Positions 45,424 through 53,842 of a stretch of DNA of 64,000 bases are shown here, in pieces. Numbering within the stretch: the first letter of the stretch is position 1; each line of letters begins with the position of its first letter. The position numbers and the translations under genes are program-made. Source of the DNA: Filimonas lacunae (GTDB taxonomy: Bacteria; Bacteroidota; Bacteroidia; Chitinophagales; Chitinophagaceae); contig NZ_AP017422.1 in assembly GCF_002355595.1 (NCBI RefSeq), forward strand, positions 2,914,001 through 2,978,000. The letters are read 5' to 3'. The notes below the pieces were generated by a model that had not been told where the DNA came from, ran no database searches, and saw nothing but the letters and a program-made list of their open reading frames with translations.

Positions 45424-46165
45424 GTTTTTGCAGTATAAAGGTTGAAATGAATGGGGTTAGTTTTATCTCCTGCCTGATATCTAAATTCGCTGCCTGAAAG
45501 GTTTTGTGCCAGGTAGGTTTGGAGTGGAAGTGAAAAGCGCCGATGTTATATGCCAATAAGTTGGCGGTATCTCTCAGGTGTTCTACTATACATATTTCGC
45601 CCCCGTGTTTTACAATTCTCCTTAGTTCTTTAAAAAAGGCAATCCGCTCCTGTTCGTTCCTGATTTCGTGCGCAGCTAAAATCAAAAATATTTTATCAGC
45701 AGTATTGTTGGCAAGAGGTAACCGGGCGGTGGTGATCGTTTGAGTACCAGGATAGGCAGGGTATGCTTTTCGGGCTCTTTTTATAGATACCTCTGTATGT
45801 TTTACCGGATCATAAAAATCTAAAACTATCAATTGTGAATGGGTAAAACGGTTTTCCAGTAAGGCACTGGTTTCATCAAAGCCGGCGTTTATGTTTACGA
45901 CTACCTTTTCGGCGCCTGTTGGCTGTATCCATCTAAACTGGTACAGCTTTGACAGGTCGTATATATAGCAGGAAACCAACAGGGACACAATGATGGTGAA
46001 ACCAGCTAACAAACAAAGAACAGTAATGATATGCTGAAGTAATGTGACAGCTACGCCGGACAGCAATAGCAACAGTACTATAAAAAGCAATGACAGCAGA
46101 TAAAAATGCCAGTTAAAGCGAACGATATTGCTTACTCCCTGAAACGGTTTTCTTACTGCTTCCAT
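45407..46165 (-). CDS. Membrane-anchored SAM-dependent methyltransferase-like protein
   Basis: 252 residues. Two hydrophobic helices at residues 20-70 form an anchor; the rest is a class I methyltransferase-like Rossmann domain: 'EKVVVNINAGFDETSALLENRF' at the SAM-binding position (the usual D/E-x-G-x-G is replaced by N-A-G-F-D), 'LIVLDFYD' as acidic loop, 'TARLPLANNTADKIFLILAAHEIRNEQERIAFFKELRRIVKHGGEICIVEHL' as the classic post-motif region. Substrate unknown. It overlaps genes on both sides in the operon (17 bp and 13 bp). Confidence 0.82.
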   Translation of the reverse strand: MEAVRKPFQGVSNIVRFNWHFYLLSLLFIVLLLLLSGVAVTLLQHIITVLCLLAGFTIIVSLLVSCYIYDLSKLYQFRWIQPTGAEKVVVNINAGFDETSALLENRFTHSQLIVLDFYDPVKHTEVSIKRARKAYPAYPGTQTITTARLPLANNTADKIFLILAAHEIRNEQERIAFFKELRRIVKHGGEICIVEHLRDTANLLAYNIGAFHFHSKPTWHKTFQAANLDIRQEIKLTPFISTFILQKHGDTL

Positions 46166-46890
46166 AGCTCCTTTTTTCCCTTTTTCCAGTAATATGGAAT
46201 GTCTTTGATGATAAAGGCGTTTGCCAAAACGTAATTCTTTATTTGTAAAGTGTTGAGAAATGCTATGGAGTAATCAATGACTTTTACGGGTGCAGGTGTC
46301 CAGTTTTCCCTTACACCTTCAATAATCAGCACTTCTTTAGTGTCTGCGTTATAGGTAAATGTGAAAGGTAAAGGGCCGGCAAATCTTCTGGCTTCTTTCC
46401 AGTCTGTAAATGGAGAGTGCTCAGGTAAAACCACCTCACCCTCTTTCTCCTGCACATGAATGGAAAAGTTGGAATGTGCAGATCGAATAAGTGTGTTATT
46501 ACCTGTGTGTTCCTGCTGTATATCTGTAGTGGTATAATTATAATGCGTAAAAATATTACCCATCATTTTCATTTTCCACTTATCTGTTTCTGATTTAAGA
46601 ATGTACAGCCCTCTTAGTCGCTTACCGGCAGTGTTGGTATATCTAACAAATACCCGGTAGCCTATCAGAAAAAAGTCGTTACCCATCACTTTAGGAAATC
46701 CTTTGGGCCTTAATCCTTTGGTTTGCACCATCGCTATTGCCACAAAAGCCCATTTGTCCTGAAAGGTATCCAGTTCCAGGCACGCTGGTATTAAATGCTG
46801 TAATTGTTCTTTGGGAACGGCAAAAGTCAATACCAGGGAGCTTTCAAAAAAAGCTTCTACGGCAAAGGGATGGTTTTTTAAGGCATTCAT
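46153..46890 (-). CDS. DUF2071 (acetoacetate-decarboxylase-fold) protein
   Basis: 245 residues, soluble, a single DUF2071 domain: 'FFESSLVLTFAVPKEQLQHLIPACLELDTFQDKWAFVAIAMVQTKGLRPKGFPK', 'YRVFVRYTNTAGKRLRGLYILKSETD', 'FAGPLPFTFTYNADTKEVLIIEGVRENWTP'. The fold resembles acetoacetate decarboxylase, but no catalytic lysine environment is recognisable. Starts 1 nt after the DoxX-like gene and overlaps the methyltransferase gene by 13 bp. Confidence 0.9.
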   Translation of the reverse strand: MNALKNHPFAVEAFFESSLVLTFAVPKEQLQHLIPACLELDTFQDKWAFVAIAMVQTKGLRPKGFPKVMGNDFFLIGYRVFVRYTNTAGKRLRGLYILKSETDKWKMKMMGNIFTHYNYTTTDIQQEHTGNNTLIRSAHSNFSIHVQEKEGEVVLPEHSPFTDWKEARRFAGPLPFTFTYNADTKEVLIIEGVRENWTPAPVKVIDYSIAFLNTLQIKNYVLANAFIIKDIPYYWKKGKKELWKQ

Positions 46891-46891
46891 A

Positions 46892-47287
46892 TCAGGTGTG
46901 TTTAGGTGTGCCAGGTTTTATACAAAATTCGTTCAAGTAAATCATAATAATGAATAAAAAAGCGAAAAATGCATTCCATCTGCCCCATAAAAGTAAGTGT
47001 GGCACCAGGGTGAATTCTAATGTATTCATTGTGGCAATCACCAGCATTTGCGTTAGGGCGTTTAAACGGGAGCGATAGCCACTCACAATCCAGATAGCCA
47101 TTCCTATTTCCAAAAATCCAATCAATAGGGTAAAGGGGCTGGCATAAGTTGGCCCCAGTATGGCCGATACAATTTGCCGGTGCCGGGGAACAAGGCCCAG
47201 TACTTTACAAAACAAGCCGTTGGCCACCCAAACAATGGCAATGGAGCAGGTTAATGCTTTATGAATGTGCTTTTTTATCAATCGCAT
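46892..47287 (-). CDS. DoxX-like membrane protein, first gene of the operon
   Basis: 131 residues from the ATG at 47287 ('MRLIKKHIHKALTCSIAIVW'); the upstream extension to 47386 would intrude into the divergent promoter region and is rejected. Four helices with the DoxX-like pattern 'ALTCSIAIVWVANGLFCKVLGLVPRHRQIV', 'FTLLIGFLEIGMAIWIVSGYRSRLNALTQ'. DoxX proteins are linked to redox and thiol stress. DoxX-like and DUF2071 domains are known as neighbours or fusions, which supports a common function. Confidence 0.85.
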   Translation of the reverse strand: MRLIKKHIHKALTCSIAIVWVANGLFCKVLGLVPRHRQIVSAILGPTYASPFTLLIGFLEIGMAIWIVSGYRSRLNALTQMLVIATMNTLEFTLVPHLLLWGRWNAFFAFLFIIMIYLNEFCIKPGTPKHT

Positions 47288-47430
47288 AATAGGAACGGGT
47301 TTAGTGTATGGGAAGAATCTTATACTAAAGTGCAAATTATGCTTTCCGCTCTTTTGGCTACATCTTAATGTGCTAAATACTTCCACCTGGTTCCTCCTTG
47401 TTGACGCATAAGTTTGAGATAAGTATTGCT

Positions 47431-47460
47431 TTGGACTTCTCAGTACACAAAATTGGACTT
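47431..47460 (+). promoter_or_regulatory. Direct repeat, candidate AraC-type binding site
   Basis: TTGGACTT occurs at 47431-47438 and again at 47453-47460, a 22-nt repeat distance (two helical turns), about 60-90 nt upstream of the SDR gene whose downstream neighbour encodes an AraC regulator. The arrangement fits a tandem AraC half-site pair. Confidence 0.4.
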
Positions 47461-47518
47461 TTAAGGAAATCCCTATCCCGCACTTATCATTGAATTTTGT
47501 AGTTCTAAAATATAAACA

Positions 47519-48430
47519 ATGGTAGGTAGTAACAAAGACAAGGCATACGTGATCACAGGACCAACTTCAGGCATTGGATATGCCACTGCGCTTGAACTGT
47601 CAAAGCACGGGATTGTTATTCTTGTTGGCAGGAACGCAGAGAAACTCAACAAGGTGAAAAAAGTAATAGAGGATATGGGGAAAAATGCGATACCTGTTAT
47701 CTGTGACGTTTCTGATATGAATAGCGTGAAAAAAGCCGGGCAACAAATAATCGCACTTCGGCTACCTATTGCTGGCTTGCTCAATAATGCCGGAATTATG
47801 CCAGCAAAAGCCACTAAAAGTGCACAGGGATGGGATAAGACTTTTGCCACCAACTACCTTGGCGCATTCACGTTAACAGAAGTGCTCGCCCCCCATCTTC
47901 CCGATGGTGCAAATGTTGTATTTATTGCTTCTGCCATAGAAGATCCTGAACGTAAACCGGCAAAAATAATGGGCATGAAAGGCGGCCGGTACCTATCTGT
48001 TGCTGCCAGTGCAGATGGAAACTGGAAGCCCGGAGGCGCTAAAATGCCCGGTATAGACGCTTATGCCACCTCAAAATTGTGCGTTTTGGCGGCTGCAATG
48101 GCTTTAGCGCGCGAAAACCCGAGGTTACATTACCATGCAGTAGAACCAGGAATAACCCGTGGAACAAAGCTGGGCGGCGAAGAGTTGAATCCAATCGTTC
48201 ATAAAGTTTTCGGGTATCTTATGTCTGTCATTCCTCCATTTTCCAGGTACAGCAGCACGCCGGAAAAGTCTGCCAAAACAATTACAAAAATATTGACAGA
48301 AACTTCGGGTAAAACGGGTGTTTACTTTGATGAAAAAGGCACCCCAATGTTGGGATCGGTATTATCGCAGGATGTTAATTTTCAGGATAGCGTTGTTGCC
48401 GAAACCAGAGCTTTGTTGAAGACCATATGA
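47519..48430 (+). CDS. Short-chain dehydrogenase/reductase
   Basis: 303 residues. Classical SDR marks: cofactor loop 'VITGPTSGIGYATALELS', 'GLLNNAGIMPA' (N-N-A-G), and active site Y-x-x-x-K in 'DAYATSKLCVLAAAMA'; the catalytic Ser is in 'SAIED' or nearby. The long C-terminal part ('HKVFGYLMSVIPPFSRYSSTPEKSAKTITKIL') resembles the retinol-dehydrogenase/oxidoreductase-like SDRs. Substrate unknown. Followed after 36 nt by an AraC regulator on the same strand. Confidence 0.92.
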   Translation: MVGSNKDKAYVITGPTSGIGYATALELSKHGIVILVGRNAEKLNKVKKVIEDMGKNAIPVICDVSDMNSVKKAGQQIIALRLPIAGLLNNAGIMPAKATKSAQGWDKTFATNYLGAFTLTEVLAPHLPDGANVVFIASAIEDPERKPAKIMGMKGGRYLSVAASADGNWKPGGAKMPGIDAYATSKLCVLAAAMALARENPRLHYHAVEPGITRGTKLGGEELNPIVHKVFGYLMSVIPPFSRYSSTPEKSAKTITKILTETSGKTGVYFDEKGTPMLGSVLSQDVNFQDSVVAETRALLKTI

Positions 48431-48466
48431 GTTACATTTGACTTACTATATAGTAAACAGTAATTG

Positions 48467-49252
48467 ATGGAAGAAAATACGTCGCGATACATTATAGATG
48501 AAATTTCAAAGGAACATTTTATAGGTGAACACTATTTCATGTATGTGTGCAAGGGTATTGTAACACTCTATGACGGCATTGAGTACATAGAATTACATGC
48601 GGGCGAATGCTGCATTGCCCGCAAAAATCGCCTAGGGCGGTATTACAAAAGGAAAGTAGATGGCGAACTAGAGAAGGTGATTCTTGCTTTGGATGAAACC
48701 TTTCTAAGGAAGTTTCAGGAAAAATATGCCCCCCCAGTACTAAAATTTACAGCTGTGCAAACCTGTACACGAATAAAGCCAAATGAGCTGCTTCCCTCTT
48801 ATATTCAGTCGCTGCTGCCTTATTACCATCATGGAAAAATAACAGATGCATTTGCTCATGTAAAACGGGAAGAATTGCTCATTATACTATTACAGCAACA
48901 GCCAGAGCTTGCTGGTTTATTTTTCGACTATGGTACGCCACAAAAAATCAACATTGAGGCCTTTATGAATCAAAACTATAAATTCAATGTTAGCAACGAG
49001 CGTTTGGCATTTCTCACAGGAAGAAGTTTATCTGCGTTTAAAAGAGATTTCAAGGAAGTGTTCCAGGAAACTCCCAATCGTTGGCTGGTACAAAGGCGCT
49101 TGAAAGAAGCCTATTTCCTCATTGAAAAAAAGTTTCAGAAACCTTCAGATATATATTATGATTTAGGCTTTGAAGCGTTATCTCATTTCTCTTTTGCATT
49201 TAAAAAACAATTTGGCCTTACACCTACTGAACTTGCTGAAAAAAGAGTATGA
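48467..49252 (+). CDS. AraC-family transcriptional regulator
   Basis: 261 residues from the ATG at 48467. The N-terminal cupin-like sensor segment ('YVCKGIVTLYDGIEYIELHAGECCIARKNRLG') is followed by the double HTH: 'NVSNERLAFLTGRSLSAFKRDFKEVFQETPNRWLVQRRLKEAYFLI' and 'KPSDIYYDLGFEALSHFSFAFKKQFGLTPTEL'. This is the ExsA-like sensor type common in Bacteroidota. Probably controls itself and the SDR upstream through the TTGGACTT repeats. Confidence 0.93.
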   Translation: MEENTSRYIIDEISKEHFIGEHYFMYVCKGIVTLYDGIEYIELHAGECCIARKNRLGRYYKRKVDGELEKVILALDETFLRKFQEKYAPPVLKFTAVQTCTRIKPNELLPSYIQSLLPYYHHGKITDAFAHVKREELLIILLQQQPELAGLFFDYGTPQKINIEAFMNQNYKFNVSNERLAFLTGRSLSAFKRDFKEVFQETPNRWLVQRRLKEAYFLIEKKFQKPSDIYYDLGFEALSHFSFAFKKQFGLTPTELAEKRV

Positions 49253-49289
49253 CTTCACACGTCAGGCATAGACTATGGCCAAAAGTAAA

Positions 49290-49322
49290 AAGGGGCAAAT
49301 CATCAAAAAGATTTGTCCCCTT
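49290..49322. terminator. Bidirectional terminator
   Basis: Hairpin AAGGGGCAAATC (49290-49301) against GATTTGTCCCCTT (49310-49322) with one bulged base, between convergent genes ending at 49252 and 49410. Confidence 0.75.
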
Positions 49323-49409
49323 AAGCGCAGAATCAGTTACAGCTTTCGACCCTTTTTGCATGTGATTTGGTAAAAATCGAGCAGTTGATACGGGTTTTAA
49401 TAATCGGTT

Positions 49410-50147
49410 TTACCATGGACAATTTGCCGGCGCAGGAAAATACTCTTCACTAAAAAAGCGACCGGTTGGCCCATCCTGTCCAATCAGTGCATATTTAACA
49501 ATACGCTGTCCTGCCTGTTCCGGAGTACTGGTGCCCTGGTGTCTGGTGAAGTCTGTTTGTGTATATCCTGGGCAAACTGCATTCACTTTAAATGGCGTAT
49601 CACGCAGTTCAAAAGCAAGATGGAGTGTATACATATTTAATGCTGCTTTAGAAGACTGGTAAACGACAAATCTTTTAGGATAGCTGTTGCCATAAATGTC
49701 AGCAGCCAGATTAAGTGACGCCATGGCTGTGCTCACGTTTACAATACGGGGTTCCGGTGCTTTTCTTAACAGCTCAAGAAAGGCTTGTGTGACTCTCACA
49801 ATACCAAATACATTGGTATCATAAACAGTATAAAAAACATCGGTATTTGTTTTCAGAGCTGATTGTTCAAAATCTCCGGAAATACCGGCATTGTTTACCA
49901 GTACATCTAGTTTTCCTGTCTTTTCTGCAATTGTATTTCGGGCTTCTTCAACAGATGATTGATTGGTTACATCCAGTTGAATAAATGCTACATTATTAAG
50001 TCCTTCCGCTTTCAATTTTTTAATAGCAGACAAACCTTTTTCTGTATCACGGCAACCTAAATAAACGAAAAAATCTTTTTGAGCAAGTTGTTTAACTGTT
50101 TCAAAGCCGATGCCTTTGTTGGCTCCGGTTACTAATGCTAGCTTCAT
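49410..50147 (-). CDS. Carbonyl-reductase-like short-chain dehydrogenase
   Basis: 245 residues. 'LALVTGANKGIGFETVKQLA' (cofactor loop), 'LDVLVNNAGISGDF', Ser in 'RIVNVSTAMASL' and Y-x-x-x-K in 'FVVYQSSKAALNMYTLHLAFEL'. 'VNAVCPGYTQTDF' is the usual post-active-site motif. Resembles NADPH carbonyl reductases acting on small aldehydes and ketones. Downstream of and on the same strand as the AraC gene at 50215, which is its likely regulator. Confidence 0.93.
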   Translation of the reverse strand: MKLALVTGANKGIGFETVKQLAQKDFFVYLGCRDTEKGLSAIKKLKAEGLNNVAFIQLDVTNQSSVEEARNTIAEKTGKLDVLVNNAGISGDFEQSALKTNTDVFYTVYDTNVFGIVRVTQAFLELLRKAPEPRIVNVSTAMASLNLAADIYGNSYPKRFVVYQSSKAALNMYTLHLAFELRDTPFKVNAVCPGYTQTDFTRHQGTSTPEQAGQRIVKYALIGQDGPTGRFFSEEYFPAPANCPW

Positions 50148-50214
50148 ATTATTTTACTTTAATAGATAGAGTAAAGGTCGCTAACAGTACCGCAGGCGAT
50201 ATGGACAGATCACT

Positions 50215-51096
50215 TTATTCACGGGACAAATCCTGTAATTCAGCCAGGTAACGGCTGACACTTTTACCGGTACTTTTTTTAAACAGGCGTGAGAAATAAC
50301 CGGGGTCAGTAAATCCCAGTTCGTATGCTAATTCCTTAACGGAAATTGTAGAGTATTGTAACTTTCGTTGGGCTTCCAGTATAAGCCGGTTTGTGATCCA
50401 CTCCTTTGGAGATATGCCTGCAAATTCTTTTACAATGCCGTACAGCGTATTTGACGTTAAGGCCAGCTTTTCCGCAATATGCTGCACATCGTGTTGTTCA
50501 GTGAGTGTAGTCTCCACTGCTAATTTGAAAGCGATGTATTTTGACAACTTAGAACCTGGCATCGTCTCCTGGTCTTGATATTGTTCAAAATAGGCGGTAT
50601 TGTATTCGATCAAAAGTGTATGTAAGTGCGCCAGAATTACTTCTGCTTTTTTCTGTTTACCTGGAGCGTGTAATAATTGGAACAGCCCGGAAAGAAGGTT
50701 TTTGATCCGTTGGCGGGAAGCCAGATCAAACGAAATTGAGTTTACATTAAAGGGATTTATAAGAAAGGGGTAAGACCCAGGAAGAAGTTTTAGTGTGTTT
50801 TCATCGAAAGAAAGTGCATACTGTGGTGTGTTTTTATCATAAGGTAGTTTGGTAAAAATCTGATTAGGCAGGCCGAATGCCAATTCGCCATCAGTAATAG
50901 TAAATTCCTTCAAATCAGTTTTAAATGTTGCTGTGCCTTTTTCAATGTATTGGAAATAATAAAAAGAAAGCCGGTGGGGTTTAAGTAGTATACGCATTAC
51001 ATCTTCTGGCAATGGAATTGCGCAATTCTTATTCAAAGCAATAGCTATTTTATCATGATGCCTGATTTTTTCCAGTAACCCTGTCGTTTCTTCCAT
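50215..51096 (-). CDS. AraC-family transcriptional regulator
   Basis: 293 residues. Cupin-type N-terminal sensor ('YYFQYIEKGTATFKTDLKEFTITDGELAFGLPNQIFTKLPYDKNTPQYALSF') and C-terminal AraC HTH pair: 'DVQHIAEKLALTSNTLYGIVKEFAGISPKEWITNRLILEAQRKL' and 'SVKELAYELGFTDPGYFSRLFKKSTGKSVSRYL'. Same strand and 67 nt upstream of the SDR gene. Confidence 0.94.
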   Translation of the reverse strand: MEETTGLLEKIRHHDKIAIALNKNCAIPLPEDVMRILLKPHRLSFYYFQYIEKGTATFKTDLKEFTITDGELAFGLPNQIFTKLPYDKNTPQYALSFDENTLKLLPGSYPFLINPFNVNSISFDLASRQRIKNLLSGLFQLLHAPGKQKKAEVILAHLHTLLIEYNTAYFEQYQDQETMPGSKLSKYIAFKLAVETTLTEQHDVQHIAEKLALTSNTLYGIVKEFAGISPKEWITNRLILEAQRKLQYSTISVKELAYELGFTDPGYFSRLFKKSTGKSVSRYLAELQDLSRE

Positions 51097-51196
51097 TTTT
51101 CATTTTGTATTGCAGCTAATAAAGTTAACAACTTGCAATTAATGAACATAGGGCATTCAGCCTGAAAGTTTAGCACAAAATCGTAAGCGATAACTA

Positions 51197-52642
51197 TTAA
51201 TGTGTCCTGAGATCCCATTTACAGTTATCGCTCTTCATATCAAACTTAGCTAATGTCGGCGTACTGTCCCCCAACGATACCAGTGCCAACTGTTCCTTCG
51301 AGTTGGGAACTACTTTAGGCATGATACGGTATGTTCCATCGGTCAATTGATCTATCATCCATAATTGCTCAGGCCCGCCGGTAAAATCAGGTACTGTTAT
51401 CACTTCACCGTCTGCAGTAGCGGCTAATGCTCTGCCTGTTCCTGCTATTGTTATTTTATAATAAGGTCCCCCGAGGTAGCCGCCCACGCCGGGAACGGCT
51501 GTAATGGCCCATTTCTGATGCGGGCGGAACATATAGTCGCCTATTGTTACACCAATGTTCCCGGTTGGCCAATTGTTTATTACGTCCGCCAACTCCTGTG
51601 AGGGAATAGGTTTTACCGGCTCATCGTTGTTGCGGTTAAAGCCGCGCGCTACGCCTGCCATCCGGGTAAAATCAACGTCTATTTGCAGGGCATATCCTCG
51701 TCTTTCAGATGCTATTTCGTATGTTCCTTCTTTGAGGTTATCGCCTGCAACCGGCCATCCGTTTTTCCACAGCAAGGGGCGGATGCCAAGCACACTTCGA
51801 CCACTCTGATCCAGGTCGGCTTCATAATGGCAGGACATTTTTTCAATTCCGTATCCCAAAACCGTACGACCGAAATGACCGGGGCCGATAAGCCTGTCGC
51901 CGGCCGCCACAACCAGTTTACCACCGCCCTTTAACATTTCCCTGCCGATGTTATCAACATAAGGACCGGTCACTTTTTTAGAGCGCCCGACAACAATATT
52001 ATATGTGGAGTTCGGCCCGTCACAGCAAGTACCATGTGTGCCTAACAGGTAGTACCACCCATCGCGGTAGATCAGGTCTGTAGCTTCACAATCAATGGCG
52101 ATATTCAAGGCTTTATTGCCCTCTACCCGCTTACCTGTTTTGGGATCAAGTTGCACCAGGCGGATGTATCCAAAATAAGTACCGTAAGTTAACCATAGCT
52201 TTCCGGTGGCCGGGTCGAGAAGAAGGCTGGGGTCGATCGCATCATTATCTTCGATGCCATCGGATGAAGCAACTACTATAGGGTCCGAATATTTGAAATC
52301 GGGCGACTTTGGGTCAAGCGTTTTATTCCACATGGTCAATATCTTTCCATTATGCCCCCCGAACAGTCCGCCGCCGGTCGCACCATAAACAACAAGATAG
52401 CGGTCGCCAATTTTTAATATATCGGGTGCGGCCCCGCCGCCCGGGCGCACGGCGCCACTGTTCCATGTCCAGCCATCATCGGATATCAGCCCGCCACCGC
52501 CCGTTCCAAAGGTGTAATATTTTCCATCCGATTGTGCGATGGTAGAAGGGTCATGTATAAATGGTTTGCCAATTTGTGCAACGGCTGACCCGCCGGCATA
52601 TATCGAGAGCGCAGCTATAACGCTTACTATATTGATCTTCAT
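51197..52642 (-). CDS. GH43-family arabinanase/arabinosidase-like glycoside hydrolase, secreted
   Basis: 481 residues from the ATG at 52642 ('MKINIVSVIAALSIYAGG'), a signal peptide; the longer in-frame start is rejected. Five-bladed propeller of GH43 with its three acids visible: 'IHDPSTIAQSDGKYYTF' (Asp base), 'DAIDPSLLLDPATGKLWLTYGTYFGYI' (Asp), 'IDCEATDLIYRDGWYYLLGTHGTCCDGPNSTYNIVVGRS' (Glu acid); 'LIGPGHFG' is typical of arabinanase-like members. A C-terminal beta-rich region ('KWAITAVPGVGG...GPEQLWMIDQLTDGTYRI') looks like a ricin-type binding module. It uses more GC-rich codons than its neighbours. Second gene of a two-gene operon. Confidence 0.9.
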   Translation of the reverse strand: MKINIVSVIAALSIYAGGSAVAQIGKPFIHDPSTIAQSDGKYYTFGTGGGGLISDDGWTWNSGAVRPGGGAAPDILKIGDRYLVVYGATGGGLFGGHNGKILTMWNKTLDPKSPDFKYSDPIVVASSDGIEDNDAIDPSLLLDPATGKLWLTYGTYFGYIRLVQLDPKTGKRVEGNKALNIAIDCEATDLIYRDGWYYLLGTHGTCCDGPNSTYNIVVGRSKKVTGPYVDNIGREMLKGGGKLVVAAGDRLIGPGHFGRTVLGYGIEKMSCHYEADLDQSGRSVLGIRPLLWKNGWPVAGDNLKEGTYEIASERRGYALQIDVDFTRMAGVARGFNRNNDEPVKPIPSQELADVINNWPTGNIGVTIGDYMFRPHQKWAITAVPGVGGYLGGPYYKITIAGTGRALAATADGEVITVPDFTGGPEQLWMIDQLTDGTYRIMPKVVPNSKEQLALVSLGDSTPTLAKFDMKSDNCKWDLRTH

Positions 52643-52650
52643 ACTTAATA

Positions 52651-53403
52651 TTAATTTGTAGTGATGGTAAGGTCCTTTACCGGCGTTCCGTTCTCGTCCA
52701 GGAAGCGAACGCAAAAGTCGCTTAATCCCGGGCCGTTGATCACCGCCCCGCGTAGTATATTTTTTCCCTTATGAAGTGTCAGGCGTGCCGAAGTGCCATC
52801 ATCCATTACCATTCGCCTGTCGCCGTCAAGTATTACTGCCTGTTTTCCGTTCAGCCACCACATTGACCCTCCGTTGGATCCCACTGCTAACCGTATATTT
52901 TTCATTTCGCGCGGACTGTTCACTATGGTTACCGCCCAAAAAAGTACCGAGTAGTTTTGCTTGTGAAGGCCGTAGGCGAAACGGAATAATTTTATATTGA
53001 AAGTCGGGCTTTCCAGTGCGTGCCATGCAAGTTCCTGCTCGCCCACCTTTACCTTTTCGCCATCTTTAGGGATAACCGAGAACTGGTCCGGGAAATAACC
53101 AGTATCAAACGCTTTCTTCAGGTAGTCAACCGTAAATACAATATTGCTTCGTATTGACTTACTGATCGGCTCCAGTAATAACCAACGCTGGATAAAGCCG
53201 TCGGTATCGGGTGTTTTTTTTGCCGTCGTTGCCGGTTTAAAGAAAGGTGCTATACTGCGTATGCTATCGAGCTCTGTGATAGAGTCTCTTCTCAGACCAC
53301 GTGGAGGCCCGGCAGGAGGGGCAGTTTGCGCGTGTGCGCCGGATACCAGCAGGATGACCATCCCGATCACCGGCAACCATATTTTAGGTGCAAATCTTAT
53401 CAT
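52651..53403 (-). CDS. Secreted accessory protein with esterase-associated beta-sandwich domain
   Basis: 250 residues, signal peptide 1-25 ('...VSGAHAQ'). The body resembles the N-terminal beta-sandwich often attached to Bacteroidota acetylxylan/feruloyl esterases: 'GFIQRWLLLEPI', 'GEQELAWHALESPTFNIKLFRFA', 'SVLFWAVTIVNSPREMKNIRLAVGSNGGSMWWLNGKQAVILDGDRRMVMDDG', 'GKNILRGAVINGPGLSDFCVRFLDENG'. No esterase domain follows: the protein ends after this module, so it is a stand-alone binding or accessory part. The GH43 gene follows after 8 nt. Confidence 0.78.
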   Translation of the reverse strand: MIRFAPKIWLPVIGMVILLVSGAHAQTAPPAGPPRGLRRDSITELDSIRSIAPFFKPATTAKKTPDTDGFIQRWLLLEPISKSIRSNIVFTVDYLKKAFDTGYFPDQFSVIPKDGEKVKVGEQELAWHALESPTFNIKLFRFAYGLHKQNYSVLFWAVTIVNSPREMKNIRLAVGSNGGSMWWLNGKQAVILDGDRRMVMDDGTSARLTLHKGKNILRGAVINGPGLSDFCVRFLDENGTPVKDLTITTN

Positions 53404-53548
53404 ATGACAAACAGGTTATAATTGCTGTCTAAAATACAATTATTATTACATATCATTTTTTTAAGCCTGGATTATTCAGAAACAGAGCATTATCTATCCA
53501 AGAAAACAAAATGCCGGCAGATCGGTTGATTCCAGCGATTGGGCTGTC

Positions 53549-53758
53549 TTATTTGCGACTGAACCATATCGGAAAATAAAGGCTAGAGAATAGTCGATCA
53601 ATATATAAGGTTGAAATAGGTAGTTCCTTTTCGATCAACTTATTACCACATTCCTGGGCTTTGGCCAGTATCAGGTCAATGTAGACATTAAGAGCATGGG
53701 CATCTTCTTTATGACTGCTGGTTCGGCTTTTGTTTTTGCTCCAGCGATATATGCTTTC
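53549..53758 (-). pseudogene. Remnant of a tyrosine-recombinase (integrase) N-terminal region
   Basis: An open minus-strand stretch reads 'YRWSKNKSRTSSHKEDAHA' then 'LNVYIDLILAKAQECGNKL' and 'IEKELPISTLYID'. This is the pattern at the junction of the arm-type DNA-binding domain and the SAM-like core-binding domain of Bacteroidota phage/CTn integrases (W-S-x-x-K-x-R, A-x-x-L-N-x-Y-L/I-D-x-I-x-A-K, P-I-T/S). Stops flank it and the catalytic domain is absent. A decayed mobile element. Confidence 0.5.
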
Positions 53759-53842
53759 TTAATTATTACCTTGCTGTTTTCCCGAACCTTGAAGACAATA
53801 CCACCCACCCACAATTTTTTTGTAAATTATTTAAACGGAAGA

